DNA of 64,000 nucleotides, from NCBI GenBank assembly GCA_023399055.1, contig JAEWQV010000010.1:124001-188000 (forward strand), read 5' to 3'. Source of the stretch: Bacillota bacterium. Its GTDB lineage: Bacteria; Bacillota; Clostridia; Lachnospirales; Lachnospiraceae. The position numbers were made by a program, and so were the translations under genes. The first letter of the stretch is position 1; every line of letters starts with the position of its first letter. The notes under the pieces are model-generated. The model saw only the letters and a list, made by a program, of their open reading frames with translations. It had not been told where the DNA came from and did not search any database. Positions 35,583-44,765 of this stretch are shown here, one piece after another.

Positions 35583-36970
35583 CTAACACCCTCTCTTGTA
35601 TCTTCAAGTACAATTCCTTTTTCTAATAACAGATTACGGATTTCATCCGATCTGGCAAAGTCCTTATTCTCTCTTGCTGCCTGTCTTTCCTCAATTAGTT
35701 TTTCAATATCAGCATCCAGAAGTTCTTCTTCTTTTTTCGTCTCAAGACCAAGAATTTCGCAAAGATTAACCAATCGATCCTTCATGGATTGTACGAATTC
35801 CTTACTACTCCTAGAAGAACAATTGGTATTAGCAAGCTTTACAAGCTCAAAAATAGCAGCAATTGCATCCGCAGTATTTAAGTCATCTTCCATTGCATCC
35901 ATATACTTCTTATTCAAAGCTTCCGCTTCGTTTAATACGCTTTGTTCCTCTGAAGAACTCTGCTCTCTAGTTAATAGATCATTGTCTAACAAATGCTCCA
36001 GTTGTCCGATGCTGGTAAGGATTCTGGTCAATGCGTTCTTTGCTGATTCTACTAAATCTTTACTAAAATTTAATGGACTGCGATAATGTGAATTCAACAT
36101 AAAGAAACGAATTACCTGTGGGTCATATTGGTCACAGATTTCACGCACTGTGAAGAAATTACCTACTGATTTGGACATTTTCTTATTATCAATGTTTAAG
36201 AAAGCATTGTGCATCCAGTATCTTGCAAATTCCTTACCATTTGCCGCTTCGCTCTGAGCAATCTCATTCTCGTGGTGTGGAAATACCAAATCTTCTCCGC
36301 CAGCGTGGATATCAATTTGCTCTCCAAGATATTTACGACTCATAACGGAACATTCAATATGCCAGCCTGGACGACCATCGCTCCAAGGGGATGGCCAGGA
36401 AGGTTCTCCTTCCTTCTTAGGTTTCCATAAAACGAAGTCCATAGGATCTTCTTTTTCTTCGCTTACAGCAATTCGAATACCAGCCTCTAGATCATCAATC
36501 TTTTTCTTTGACAATTTACCGTAGTCTCTAAAGCTTCTGGTTCTAAAATACACTGTACCGTTCTTTTCATAGGCATGACCCTTCTCAATCAGGTCAGAGA
36601 TCATCTCTATCATACCATCTATCTCCTGTGTTGCCTTAGGATGACAAGTAGCTTCGCAGACATTCAGCGCATCCATATCGGTACGAAACTCTTTGATATA
36701 ACGCTCTGAAATTTCAGTAGCACTAACGCCCTCTTCATTTGCTTTCTTAATAATCTTATCGTCAACATCAGTAAAGTTAGAAACATAATTCACATTATAT
36801 CCAGTATATTCCAAATATCTTCTTAACGTATCAAAAATAATGGCTGGTCTTGCATTACCAATATGGATGTAATTGTAAACGGTAGGACCGCACACATACA
36901 TGCGAACCTTTCCCTCCTCCAGAGGGATGAATTCTTCCTTTTTCTGTGATAACGTATTGTATATTTTCAT
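35567..36970 (-). CDS. cysS: Cysteinyl-tRNA synthetase
   Basis: A 467-residue class I synthetase that charges tRNA-Cys. HIGH-type motif YIHIGNARP (with CGPTVYNYIH just before) and KMSKSVGNF. Zinc-site residues are in CGPTVY, WHIECSVMS and GGEDLVFPHHENE. The C-terminal helical anticodon region runs to the end. ATG 36970 follows GGAGG; an in-frame ATG twelve bases earlier overlaps that site. It lies 74 bp after cysE in the same operon, so both cysteine synthesis and charging respond to the upstream T-box. Confidence 0.96.
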   Translation of the reverse strand: MKIYNTLSQKKEEFIPLEEGKVRMYVCGPTVYNYIHIGNARPAIIFDTLRRYLEYTGYNVNYVSNFTDVDDKIIKKANEEGVSATEISERYIKEFRTDMDALNVCEATCHPKATQEIDGMIEMISDLIEKGHAYEKNGTVYFRTRSFRDYGKLSKKKIDDLEAGIRIAVSEEKEDPMDFVLWKPKKEGEPSWPSPWSDGRPGWHIECSVMSRKYLGEQIDIHAGGEDLVFPHHENEIAQSEAANGKEFARYWMHNAFLNIDNKKMSKSVGNFFTVREICDQYDPQVIRFFMLNSHYRSPLNFSKDLVESAKNALTRILTSIGQLEHLLDNDLLTREQSSSEEQSVLNEAEALNKKYMDAMEDDLNTADAIAAIFELVKLANTNCSSRSSKEFVQSMKDRLVNLCEILGLETKKEEELLDADIEKLIEERQAARENKDFARSDEIRNLLLEKGIVLEDTREGVRWKRS

Positions 36971-37044
36971 AATTTCCTCCATCCAACTACTTTAAGCAGC
37001 AGGTTCTGTCATTCTTGCTTAATTCTATTTTAAATAAATATAAA

Positions 37045-37824
37045 TTATATTGTCCAATCATCCCAGGTTTCAATTTGAGCTGTTGCTTTTATTATCTCTT
37101 CTCTGTTATTTGCTATTCTGGTGGCTTCGTCTTTATCCACTTCAATCTCATTTTGATTCAGGGTGTTTTCAATAAGCTCTAATTTATCATATAGCATTTT
37201 CACTTCATTTCTCAAGCAAATATTTTCATTTTTTAAAATATTTATCTCTCTAAGTACAGGATCTGGTAAATGAACCTGATCCATTTCTTCTCTTGGAATC
37301 TTAACATCATTACGCTTTACAACTCTTCCAGGCACTCCAACCACAGTAGAATTCGGAGGAACCTCCTGTAAAACCACAGAGCCTGCTCCAATTTTAGAGT
37401 TCTCGCCGATTGTAAACGAGCCTAATATCTTAGCTCCCGCACTAATCATAACATTATTTGCAACAGTAGGATGACGCTTTCCTTTTTCTTTACCGGTTCC
37501 ACCTAGGGTAACCCCTTGATATAAGGTAACATTGTCACCGACAATAGCTGTTTCACCAATAACCACACCATATCCATGATCAATGAAAAGACCTTTACCA
37601 ATGGTTGCTCCTGGATGTATTTCTATTCCAGTCTTTCGAACAGTTCTTTGCGAAAACCATCTTGCCAGAAAATAATGTTTCTTTAAGTATAACCGGTGTG
37701 CAATGCGATAACGAATGATTGCACGAAAACTAGGGTATAAAAATACCTCCAAAGGTGTCTTAATGGCAGGATCTCGATCTTTAATGATCTGCATTTCTTC
37801 TTTGACATATTTAATAAAACCCAT
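37045..37824 (-). CDS. cysE: Serine O-acetyltransferase
   Basis: A 259-residue enzyme that makes O-acetylserine, the precursor of cysteine. The N-terminal helical part is followed by a left-handed beta-helix (GATIGKGLFIDHGYGVVIGE, GDNVTLYQGVTLGGTG) with catalytic His in DHGYGVVIGE and the KGKRHPTV loop, then GAGSVVLQEVPPNSTVVGVPG. The C-terminal 60 residues form an extra coiled coil (REINILKNENICLRNEVKML) beyond the usual end. It is first in the cysE-cysS-mrnC operon, behind a cysteine T-box. Confidence 0.93.
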   Translation of the reverse strand: MGFIKYVKEEMQIIKDRDPAIKTPLEVFLYPSFRAIIRYRIAHRLYLKKHYFLARWFSQRTVRKTGIEIHPGATIGKGLFIDHGYGVVIGETAIVGDNVTLYQGVTLGGTGKEKGKRHPTVANNVMISAGAKILGSFTIGENSKIGAGSVVLQEVPPNSTVVGVPGRVVKRNDVKIPREEMDQVHLPDPVLREINILKNENICLRNEVKMLYDKLELIENTLNQNEIEVDKDEATRIANNREEIIKATAQIETWDDWTI

Positions 37825-38020
37825 AATGGACCCCCTATATATGAATGATATAAAAATTAATAGTTATGATTGTTTACTTTATGCAGGATAAGCTTGGAAT
37901 ATCTACATCTCTTCTAACTCTATCTTATGTAGATTGATCCTATTTAATTTCAGAAGAAATAAAGCCTGAATTGTTCTTTATATTTTTTCCAAAACATTCT
38001 TTCCTTGGAATAAAAAAACA

Positions 38021-38276
38021 TAAAAAATCCGCCTCTAAAATTAGAGGCGGTTCAATACGCGGTTCCACTCTACTTATAGCCATCAAAATAAGGCTATCTC
38101 TCAAACAGATAACGGCTGTAACCGTGTTCAGCTAAGTATAAAGTATACCCTCACCGAACCTGCTCCCGGATGCACTTCCCTCATATCCTCGTAAAGAATG
38201 CTTTCAGCCGATGACATTCTATCTCTGTTACTACTCTATTAAGGTACTTTTCCGTTCATAGCATTTAAAATATTCT
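38021..38276 (-). ncRNA. T-box leader, cysteine specifier
   Basis: On the minus strand this leader has the T-box element GTGGAACCGCG (within 38071-38058), followed by an intrinsic terminator CCGCCTCTAA/TTAGAGGCGG with loop AA and T6 (38050-38021). Upstream, the Stem I region contains GAAGTGCATCC, with TGC (38174-38172) in the specifier position, a cysteine codon. Uncharged tRNA-Cys should stabilise the antiterminator and switch on cysE-cysS-mrnC. The specifier call fits the downstream genes. Confidence 0.93.
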
Positions 38277-38282
38277 ATGCTT

Positions 38283-38311
38283 ATTGTATGCAAGCATGAA
38301 ACTTTTGTCAA
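38283..38311 (-). promoter_or_regulatory. Promoter of the cys T-box operon
   Basis: TTGACA (38311-38306) and TACAAT (38288-38283) are separated by 17 bp, immediately before the T-box leader. The -35 starts six bases after the ispF stop codon. Confidence 0.88.
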
Positions 38312-38316
38312 CTTAA

Positions 38317-38862
38317 TTATCTTTTAGGACATCCTCCACAACCACCACAGCCTGAACTACTTTTTGGCGTAGCATCAAATTGATAATTTAACATGGATTC
38401 TAATAAACACACTGCATTAGAGGCAATTCCAAGACCTGCTCCAGTAAAGCCCAAGCCTTCCTCTGTAGTCGCCTTAATATTTACCCGATCCTCTTCCAGC
38501 TCCAAAGCATCTGCAATGGATTTCTTCATCTGATCAATATAGGGTGCAAGCTTCGGTTTCTGTGCTATGATTGTCGCATCAATATTCTCAATCATGTACA
38601 GCTTTTCATCCAGTAATTCCTTTACCCTTTTCAGCAGCATAATGCTTGATGCACCTTTATAAGTTTCATCCGTATCAGGAAAATGCTTTCCAATATCGCC
38701 CAAAGCTGCAGCTCCAAGCAGTGCATCCATGATTGCATGTACCAATACATCCGCATCCGAATGCCCCAGCAATCCTTTCTCATAGGGTATTGTTATTCCT
38801 CCGAGGATTAACGCTCGATCCTCGACTAATTTATGAACATCATAACCTGATCCAATTCTCAT
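38317..38862 (-). CDS. ispF: 2-C-methyl-D-erythritol 2,4-cyclodiphosphate synthase with Cys-rich tail
   Basis: A 181-residue enzyme of the MEP isoprenoid pathway. Metal and active-site motifs: GSGYDVHKLVEDR (Asp and His ligands), GHSDADVLVHAIMDALLGAAALGDIG, FPDTDE, and ATTEEGLGFTGAGLGIAS. The catalytic domain ends near residue 157. The last 24 residues are an extension finishing SSSGCGGCGGCPKR, with three closely spaced Cys that the family does not normally have. AAAGGAGG precedes the ATG. No ispD is adjacent. Confidence 0.94.
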   Translation of the reverse strand: MRIGSGYDVHKLVEDRALILGGITIPYEKGLLGHSDADVLVHAIMDALLGAAALGDIGKHFPDTDETYKGASSIMLLKRVKELLDEKLYMIENIDATIIAQKPKLAPYIDQMKKSIADALELEEDRVNIKATTEEGLGFTGAGLGIASNAVCLLESMLNYQFDATPKSSSGCGGCGGCPKR

Positions 38863-39093
38863 GATGTAAGTCCTCCTTTAATTCTCACAACTTATAATAA
38901 TAGACTTTAAAGACATTTTTACACATTCAGAAACCAAAAGCATAATCCTATAACGTCCAATTCAATCTATTATTAAAGTTCAGTCATCTAGTATCTTTAT
39001 CGATACCATTACCATCTATAATTTAATCATTAATAAATCAATTATTTTAACAACATTCCTATTATATAACAAAATCCCAAAACAGACCAGTAC

Positions 39094-39124
39094 AAAAAAA
39101 CAACAGTGATTTTCATCACTGCTG
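39094..39124 (-). terminator. Terminator of the tRNA operon
   Basis: On the minus strand a 10-bp stem (39124-39115 with 39110-39101) with loop GAAA is followed by T7, about 17 bases after tRNA-Met. Confidence 0.88.
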
Positions 39125-39140
39125 CTTACTTTTACTTTAG

Positions 39141-39214
39141 TAGCGAAGGACGGATTTGAACCGCCGACACTGCGGGTATGAACCGCATGCTCTCGCCAGC
39201 TGAGCTACTTCGCC
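39141..39214 (-). tRNA. tRNA-Met (CAT), elongator type
   Basis: A complete cloverleaf: acceptor GGCGAAG/CTTCGCT, D stem GCTC/GAGC, anticodon stem TGCGG/CCGCA with loop TTCATAC (anticodon CAT), T stem GGCGG/CCGTC with loop TTCAAAT. The 3' CCA is not encoded. The G1-U72 end and body resemble elongator tRNA-Met; tRNA-Ile2 (lysidine) also reads CAT and is the main alternative. Confidence 0.9.
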
Positions 39215-39255
39215 ATATTGTGTTAAATACGAAATCTCATGCTTTTGCATGAAAA

Positions 39256-39328
39256 TGGGACCTATAGGGCTCGAACCTATGACCCTCTGCTTGTAAGGCA
39301 GATGCTCTCCCAGCTGAGCTAAGATCCC
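39256..39328 (-). tRNA. tRNA-Val (TAC)
   Basis: A complete cloverleaf: acceptor GGGATCT/AGGTCCC, D stem GCTC/GAGC, anticodon stem TCTGC/GCAGA with loop CTTACAA (anticodon TAC, valine), T stem ATAGG/CCTAT with loop TTCGAGC. No encoded CCA. It precedes tRNA-Met by 41 bp on the same transcript. Confidence 0.95.
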
Positions 39329-39344
39329 TTTCGAAAGTAGTTTT

Positions 39345-39373
39345 ATTATATCTAGTACAAGCTCTTTTGTCAA
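39345..39373 (-). promoter_or_regulatory. Promoter of the tRNA-Val/tRNA-Met operon
   Basis: TTGACA (39373-39368) and TATAAT (39350-39345) with a 17-bp spacer: an exact consensus sigma-A promoter 17 bp before tRNA-Val. Confidence 0.93.
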
Positions 39374-39575
39374 GCTGAAAAACATGAATTAATTGAATTA
39401 TTTATATTATTGCTACAATAAATGTTTTATATTCAAAATGTTGATTATTATAAGTTTTATGGCTGAAATACTGATCCATATATTCCAGCCACATTATTGA
39501 ACTTAAAACCAGTTATATTACCCGTTAGGCAGATTTATTAAGCATGAGCCTAATCAAACTACAATGTTACCTTTG

Positions 39576-41786
39576 CTATTCAAGAAGTCCAGAAAGCGTA
39601 TCTTCATACACAACATAAAGTTCATGAAGTGCACGGGTGATAGCCACATATAAAAGTTTGGCAGCTTCATCATTAACTGGATAACTCTCCTGACTTGGAT
39701 TCCACAGTACTACTGCATCGAACTCCAAACCCTTTGTCATATGAATTGGAAGCACCATAATTCCATTTTTAAAGGTCATTTCCTCAATATTTTCTTCCAG
39801 TTGTGCAATATCTACCTGTGAACTTAATAAATCCTTTACGCTCAAAGTCTCTTCTATACTACGACAAATTATAGCTATGGTATCATATCCGGAGGCTTGT
39901 ATTTGTTTTATCGTGTCCACTACCGTAATGACCATCTCTTTTTCATTAACTAACTTCGTTATCTTAACCTCATTCCCATGCCGTATAATCGGTTCAATAT
40001 CATAGGTTTTAAAGGTACATTTTCTTAAAACCCGGCTGGCATATTCGGATATCTCCACAGTATTACGATAACTCTTTGCCAACAGATAAAAGGCATCCTT
40101 TTTTGGATCAAACACCTCACTGCGTAACGTCTCCCAGTCATTCATACCACTGTCATAATTGATATTCTGTGTAATATCTCCCATAATGGTATAAGTGCAG
40201 CTAGTAAATATCTTACGAAACAACTGATAAACAATTACACCAAAATCCTGTGCCTCATCAATTACAATATGTCTTACATATTCGAAGTCTATGGTTTGTT
40301 TCAGCCTTTTCTTAATATACGTCAACATTACTAAATCGTAAAGATCCACTTTCTTTTGATGGAGCTCCTGCAATAAAAGTTGTATTACTGCTTCCTCTGG
40401 CACCTGTAACTGCTGCCCAATATATTTATCACGTTCATGAATTAAGCTCATTAGAAAACTTTCGTAGATTTCAAGTAACTTTAACTTCTGATTTCTCATT
40501 CCAAAATGGGTACGGAACTTATTAACCTCTGCCCTAATTTCCTCTTTCCGCTTCATTTCCGTTTCGTTCAATGTGGAAACCTTGTTGATAAGCCTTTTAT
40601 TTAGCATATCAACCTTTTCCTGCAGCGGTTTCTCCTGAAAAAAATCCAGCAGATATACTATTTCCTCCTTGGAATATATGACCTTTCCTCGATATACGAC
40701 ATCATCAGAAGCTACAGCATTTCGCTCATATTGCTCCATAAAAGGAATTAACAGCTTCATAAACTCAATGGAACCCTTCCATTGCCTAAGGTTGGAATGT
40801 AATGTGGTATCCTGCTTCGGTTGACGCTTTAAAAAGGTATTACTTAATGCATACTTACCTTTCTTAAGATCAAAATCTTTATCCAGTAATGTCAGCAGAA
40901 ATTCCTCCATTGTCATCTGATTGACATTATAGACATCCAGATTCGGCAGTACTCCGGTAATGTAATTCAGGAGCATCTTATTGCTGCCAATAATATAGAA
41001 CTCATCCGGTTTAAACTTATCCTTAAAATTATATAAAATGTAAGATATACGATGCATCGCAACAGTGGTTTTACCACTACCTGCAACTCCTTGTACAATG
41101 ACACTATGCCAGGGTGTATCTCGAATAATTGTATTTTGCTCCTTCTGAATAGTCGCAATGATTTCACCTAGCACCACTTCCTTATTCTTACTTAAGTACT
41201 TGGTTAGGAAATCATCATTAGTGATTACCTCTGAGTCATAGAAATCAATTAATTTGCTGTTTTCGATTTCATAAGTCCTTTTCAGATTTAGATTAACAAC
41301 AACTTCCTCTCCAAAAGGTGTTTGATAAGAACTTTCTCCGATATCACTATCATAATAAACACTGGAAATGGGTGCCCTCCAGTCTATAATCATACTTTCC
41401 GATACACTTTTACGAATGCCATTCTTCCCAAGATATAGAGAGTAATGTTTGTTATCGTCCATATCCTGATAGTCGATGCGGCCAAAATAAGGTTTTTTCA
41501 AAGCTAATAGATTTTTATTCAGGGTTCTCTCCGTCATCATTTTCATATCCAGTCCTATCACTAGATCATTGTGCAACTCTGGATTATTCGATCTATAATT
41601 GTCATAGAGTTCCTTGGTTTCAGCACTCATATCCTTGACTCTTTGCATATAGTCATCGATATTATGTTCAATTATCTTTACACACTGCTCCAGATGAAGT
41701 TCTTCCTTTTGACGTTCCTTTTGACGTTCCTTTTGAAAGTCAGTTTTTTGTAATTGTATATTTAAATTTAAGTTGTTGTCTTCCAT
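39576..41786 (-). CDS. UvrD-like superfamily 1 helicase, HelD type
   Basis: A 736-residue SF1 ATPase. An N-terminal coiled region (about 25-75, including KERQKERQKEELHLEQ) precedes Walker A GVAGSGKTTVAMHR (about 234-247). Then come DEAQDF (motif II), LAKSYRNTVEIS (motif IV) and TKGLEFDAVVLW (motif V), with YVAITRALHELYVVY at the end. The split ATPase with a long N-terminal arm is the layout of HelD, which binds RNA polymerase and recycles stalled complexes. I choose the ATG at 41786, after AGGAGG. It lies downstream of the ABC-2 exporter genes, separated by an inverted-repeat element. Confidence 0.82.
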   Translation of the reverse strand: MEDNNLNLNIQLQKTDFQKERQKERQKEELHLEQCVKIIEHNIDDYMQRVKDMSAETKELYDNYRSNNPELHNDLVIGLDMKMMTERTLNKNLLALKKPYFGRIDYQDMDDNKHYSLYLGKNGIRKSVSESMIIDWRAPISSVYYDSDIGESSYQTPFGEEVVVNLNLKRTYEIENSKLIDFYDSEVITNDDFLTKYLSKNKEVVLGEIIATIQKEQNTIIRDTPWHSVIVQGVAGSGKTTVAMHRISYILYNFKDKFKPDEFYIIGSNKMLLNYITGVLPNLDVYNVNQMTMEEFLLTLLDKDFDLKKGKYALSNTFLKRQPKQDTTLHSNLRQWKGSIEFMKLLIPFMEQYERNAVASDDVVYRGKVIYSKEEIVYLLDFFQEKPLQEKVDMLNKRLINKVSTLNETEMKRKEEIRAEVNKFRTHFGMRNQKLKLLEIYESFLMSLIHERDKYIGQQLQVPEEAVIQLLLQELHQKKVDLYDLVMLTYIKKRLKQTIDFEYVRHIVIDEAQDFGVIVYQLFRKIFTSCTYTIMGDITQNINYDSGMNDWETLRSEVFDPKKDAFYLLAKSYRNTVEISEYASRVLRKCTFKTYDIEPIIRHGNEVKITKLVNEKEMVITVVDTIKQIQASGYDTIAIICRSIEETLSVKDLLSSQVDIAQLEENIEEMTFKNGIMVLPIHMTKGLEFDAVVLWNPSQESYPVNDEAAKLLYVAITRALHELYVVYEDTLSGLLE

Positions 41787-41828
41787 AATCTTTACCTCCT
41801 GTGTTGGTTTCGTAAAATAATTAACAAC

Positions 41829-41964
41829 CAAACTTCACAGTACAAGAACTTATACTTTGCTTAGTAAATTAAAGTCAATGTGAAAAGACTACGATAAATA
41901 CTTTTCAGTACAGTTATAATTCTTCTTTTATCAAGCAAAAACTAAATATTAACTGTGAAGTTTG
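41829..41964. repeat. Inverted-repeat element upstream of the HelD-like gene
   Basis: A 13-bp perfect inverted repeat (CAAACTTCACAGT at 41829-41841 and ACTGTGAAGTTTG at 41952-41964) bounds the element; a second inverted pair TTTGCTT/AAGCAAA lies inside. The interior 41866-41905 matches 60664-60703 of the gltB-gltD element at 34 of 40 positions, all differences being transitions. It lies 42 bp before the HelD-like start. Confidence 0.75.
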
Positions 41965-41983
41965 TGTTTAACATTCATTCTTG

Positions 41984-42760
41984 TTATGACCCCGTCGATT
42001 TATAATGTCTGATTCCCAGCCTCCAAAAAAGATAGCTCGGTATCAAAAACCAACATCCTAAAATCGGATATAACATGTATATCTTATGGTCCACTCTTCC
42101 AGTGAGATAAAGAAATGGATAATATTGAAACAAGGTATACGGTATTACAAAAGTACAAAACCGAAAGATGGCTTTACCATAGACATCAAGCGGATACTTT
42201 CCATATTCCCTGGCTCCATCAGTTAAAATATTCATAAATTCTAGTCCCTCCAGGGTGAAGAAACAAAATCCCGCATAAATGATAAAGAGACAGCCAAAGA
42301 TTACAGCACCTCCGAGAACCATAAGTATTAAGGTCAGGATTCTTTCAAAATTCCATTCTATTTCGGATTTATGAATACCATATAGAAACATCACCAATGA
42401 TTGCAGCACTCTCCCAATGCGAGTAAATTCCATTTTACCCATAACAATCTGAAGCATGCTGCTCCTTGGCCTAAGCAGGATACGATCAAATTCCCCATTT
42501 CCTATGGTAGATGCAAACATATCAAATCCACGCATGAATACTTCAGCAATGGTATATGACATTAATACTGTTGCAAAGCAAAGTATAACCTCATGGAATT
42601 GATAGCCTTTTACCTCATCAAAACGATAAAACATAAATAACACTCCTAGAAACACATTAAAAGATACCAGAAAGTTGCCAAGCAGTGTTAACAAAAAGGA
42701 AATCTTGTACTGCATAGCGGCCTTTAAATTCATCATGAAAAACCTAAGATATAATTTCAT
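41984..42760 (-). CDS. ABC-2 type permease (COG3694-like)
   Basis: A 258-residue permease with six predicted membrane helices, e.g. ISFLLTLLGNFLVSFNVFLGVLFMFY, VILCFATVLMSYTIAEVFM and a C-terminal pair. The central FDMFASTIGNGEFDRILLRPRSSMLQIV resembles the conserved loop of the ABC-2 permeases that occur in pairs with an ATPase. It begins 9 bp after the other permease. These three-gene exporters are common in Firmicutes and their substrates are unknown. Confidence 0.82.
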   Translation of the reverse strand: MKLYLRFFMMNLKAAMQYKISFLLTLLGNFLVSFNVFLGVLFMFYRFDEVKGYQFHEVILCFATVLMSYTIAEVFMRGFDMFASTIGNGEFDRILLRPRSSMLQIVMGKMEFTRIGRVLQSLVMFLYGIHKSEIEWNFERILTLILMVLGGAVIFGCLFIIYAGFCFFTLEGLEFMNILTDGAREYGKYPLDVYGKAIFRFCTFVIPYTLFQYYPFLYLTGRVDHKIYMLYPILGCWFLIPSYLFWRLGIRHYKSTGS

Positions 42761-42769
42761 TTGCTCCCC

Positions 42770-43600
42770 TTAGCCTCCCTGTACGACGATTCTTTTTAAT
42801 GCAGATGCCGTTATTTTCTTTCCTATCCACACTAACGCAACAATCCAGAAAAGTTGTAACCCAACCTTTTGGTATACTTCTATGCCAGATATGTCACCCG
42901 AATAGATTCGAAGGGGTACATTTTGCATAGAAGCGAAAGGAAGAAGCTCCACAACTTTTCTTACACCCTCTGGTAAGAAGGGAAGGGGTACAACTGCACC
43001 AGCAAAAAACTCTACAATAGACACAGAAATTAATCTTAATCCAGTTGCTGAATACGTATAAAAGGTTGATATATAAACCAGCATACAGAAAGCCACTACA
43101 TTTAAAAAAGCTAGTATTCCAGTAATTATAAACCATAAACCAGCTACCGCTGATACTGGCAGCACCATATTATACGGCTTAGGTAAGAACCAGGCTACAA
43201 CTAAGATGGGGAAGCAGCGAAGAACCGCTTTTGAAATTCTATTCGCCATACTTCGCACGAACCAAAGGTCATAGATATCCGCCGGTCTGCATAACTCATA
43301 GGAAACTCCACCATCGATAATGCTTTGGAAAATCTCATTCTCATAAAACCATGCCATAAACAATGCCAATAGAGCCTGTTGAAGCCAAATGTACGAAGCC
43401 AAAGCCTCTCTGCTCATAGGAAAAGCCTCTGGATTCACCTCATAAAATGCCCGGAACATAAGGAGCTGTAGTGCTCCCCAAGCAAATTGAGTTGCAATTC
43501 CCGCCAATGCTGCTGCCCGATATTGCAATCCAGCAATAAAGCGCATTCGAAAAAATGATAAGTATTTCTGATACTTATGAATAAACCTGTCTATACTCAA
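42770..43600 (-). CDS. ABC-2 type permease (COG4587-like)
   Basis: A 276-residue permease with six predicted membrane helices. The loop IFQSIIDGGVSYELCRPADIYDLWFVRSM corresponds to the equivalent loop of its partner. AALAGIATQFAWGALQLLMFRAFYE is typical of the family. It pairs with the next permease as a heterodimer. The ATPase gene lies 190 bp upstream in the same direction, so the three should form one exporter. Confidence 0.82.
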   Translation of the reverse strand: MSIDRFIHKYQKYLSFFRMRFIAGLQYRAAALAGIATQFAWGALQLLMFRAFYEVNPEAFPMSREALASYIWLQQALLALFMAWFYENEIFQSIIDGGVSYELCRPADIYDLWFVRSMANRISKAVLRCFPILVVAWFLPKPYNMVLPVSAVAGLWFIITGILAFLNVVAFCMLVYISTFYTYSATGLRLISVSIVEFFAGAVVPLPFLPEGVRKVVELLPFASMQNVPLRIYSGDISGIEVYQKVGLQLFWIVALVWIGKKITASALKRIVVQGG

Positions 43601-43790
43601 GACCCATCACTCCTTTCAAATATGTTAATAAGCCAATAAAATCAGTTGTAACAATTCAATTACAAGCGCAATTTTTACTCCATCTCGCTTCGAATAAAAC
43701 CCTTACAATTCTGATACAACATACATGGCTGAATGCTAAATAAATTTGCTCACAAAAAATAACTTCTTTTCTCAAAGAAGGTAGCTTAAT

Positions 43791-44765
43791 TTATATTTGA
43801 TATGTTTGATAAAGATTAGCAACTACTTCGTCAATGGAAGCTCCGTTTACAGAGATATCACTTACTTCAACTTGTTTTGAGATGCAATGGATTGCTTCTG
43901 ACACAGATATTTGGTTAAGATCAATATTAAAAGTGATTAAGTGTTTACTGGAGCTAAGTACCGACATCCCTTCCCCTAGTTCTGTTATCTCACCTGCGTA
44001 TTCTACTGTAAGCTTCTTATTTCTTGAGGATTGTTTTCTAATGTCCTCAAGACTACCATCCAACAGGATATTCCCCTTTCCAATTAAAATAATTCTCTTA
44101 GTCAGACTCTCAATATCTTGCATATCATGGGTAGTCAAAATAACCGTAGTCTTATGTGTACGGTTTCGTTCCAGTATAAAATCCCTGACTGCGATTTTCG
44201 AAATAGCATCCAGACCGATGGTTGGCTCATCTAAGAATAAAATTTTAGGACTATGCAAAAGTGATGCTGCAATTTCACAGCGCATACGTTGCCCAAGCGA
44301 AAGTTGTCTTGCCGGAGTTCGAATAATTTGCTCCAGATGAAGTAAAGATACTAACTCCTCTAAATTGTTGTTATAAAGCTGAATTGGAATTCGATAGATA
44401 TCACGAAGAAGCTCATAGGAATCAATAACAGGAACATCCCACCATAGCTGGGAACGTTGTCCAAATACAACTCCAATCTCATTTACATGAGCGGTACGTT
44501 CCTTCCAGGGAACTCTACCATTAATGATACAACTTCCTTGATCCGGTGTAAGGATTCCGCTTAGTACTTTAATTGTACTACTCTTACCTGCACCGTTTGG
44601 ACCGATATACCCGACCATCTCACCATCCATAATGTTAAATGAGATATCGTCGAGTGCTTTGATGCATTCAAATTCTCTATGGAACAGAGCTTTGAACGCT
44701 TCAGAAAATCCGGCATTACGCCGATTGACGCGAAACGTCTTAGAGAGGTGTTTGACCTCAATCAT
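43791..44765 (-). CDS. ABC-2 exporter ATP-binding protein (COG4586-like)
   Basis: A 324-residue ATPase: Walker A GYIGPNGAGKSSTIKVLSG, signature LSLGQRMRCEIAASLLH (LSLGQ instead of LSGGQ, as usual for this subfamily), Walker B KILFLDEPTIGLD, and switch LTTHDMQDIE. FGQRSQLWWDVP after the Q-loop is a hallmark of the COG4586 group. ATG 44765 follows GGAGG. The C-terminal 90 residues form a regulatory domain. It is the first gene of the exporter operon. Confidence 0.92.
   Translation of the reverse strand: MIEVKHLSKTFRVNRRNAGFSEAFKALFHREFECIKALDDISFNIMDGEMVGYIGPNGAGKSSTIKVLSGILTPDQGSCIINGRVPWKERTAHVNEIGVVFGQRSQLWWDVPVIDSYELLRDIYRIPIQLYNNNLEELVSLLHLEQIIRTPARQLSLGQRMRCEIAASLLHSPKILFLDEPTIGLDAISKIAVRDFILERNRTHKTTVILTTHDMQDIESLTKRIILIGKGNILLDGSLEDIRKQSSRNKKLTVEYAGEITELGEGMSVLSSSKHLITFNIDLNQISVSEAIHCISKQVEVSDISVNGASIDEVVANLYQTYQI

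Noticed and set aside
39137..39385. 82-codon open frame on the minus strand
   Set aside because: It spans tRNA-Met, tRNA-Val and their promoter, so it is not a gene.
41701..41760. Frameshift at the KERQKERQKE repeat in the HelD-like gene
   Set aside because: The 12-bp tandem repeat is in frame and the protein continues normally on both sides.
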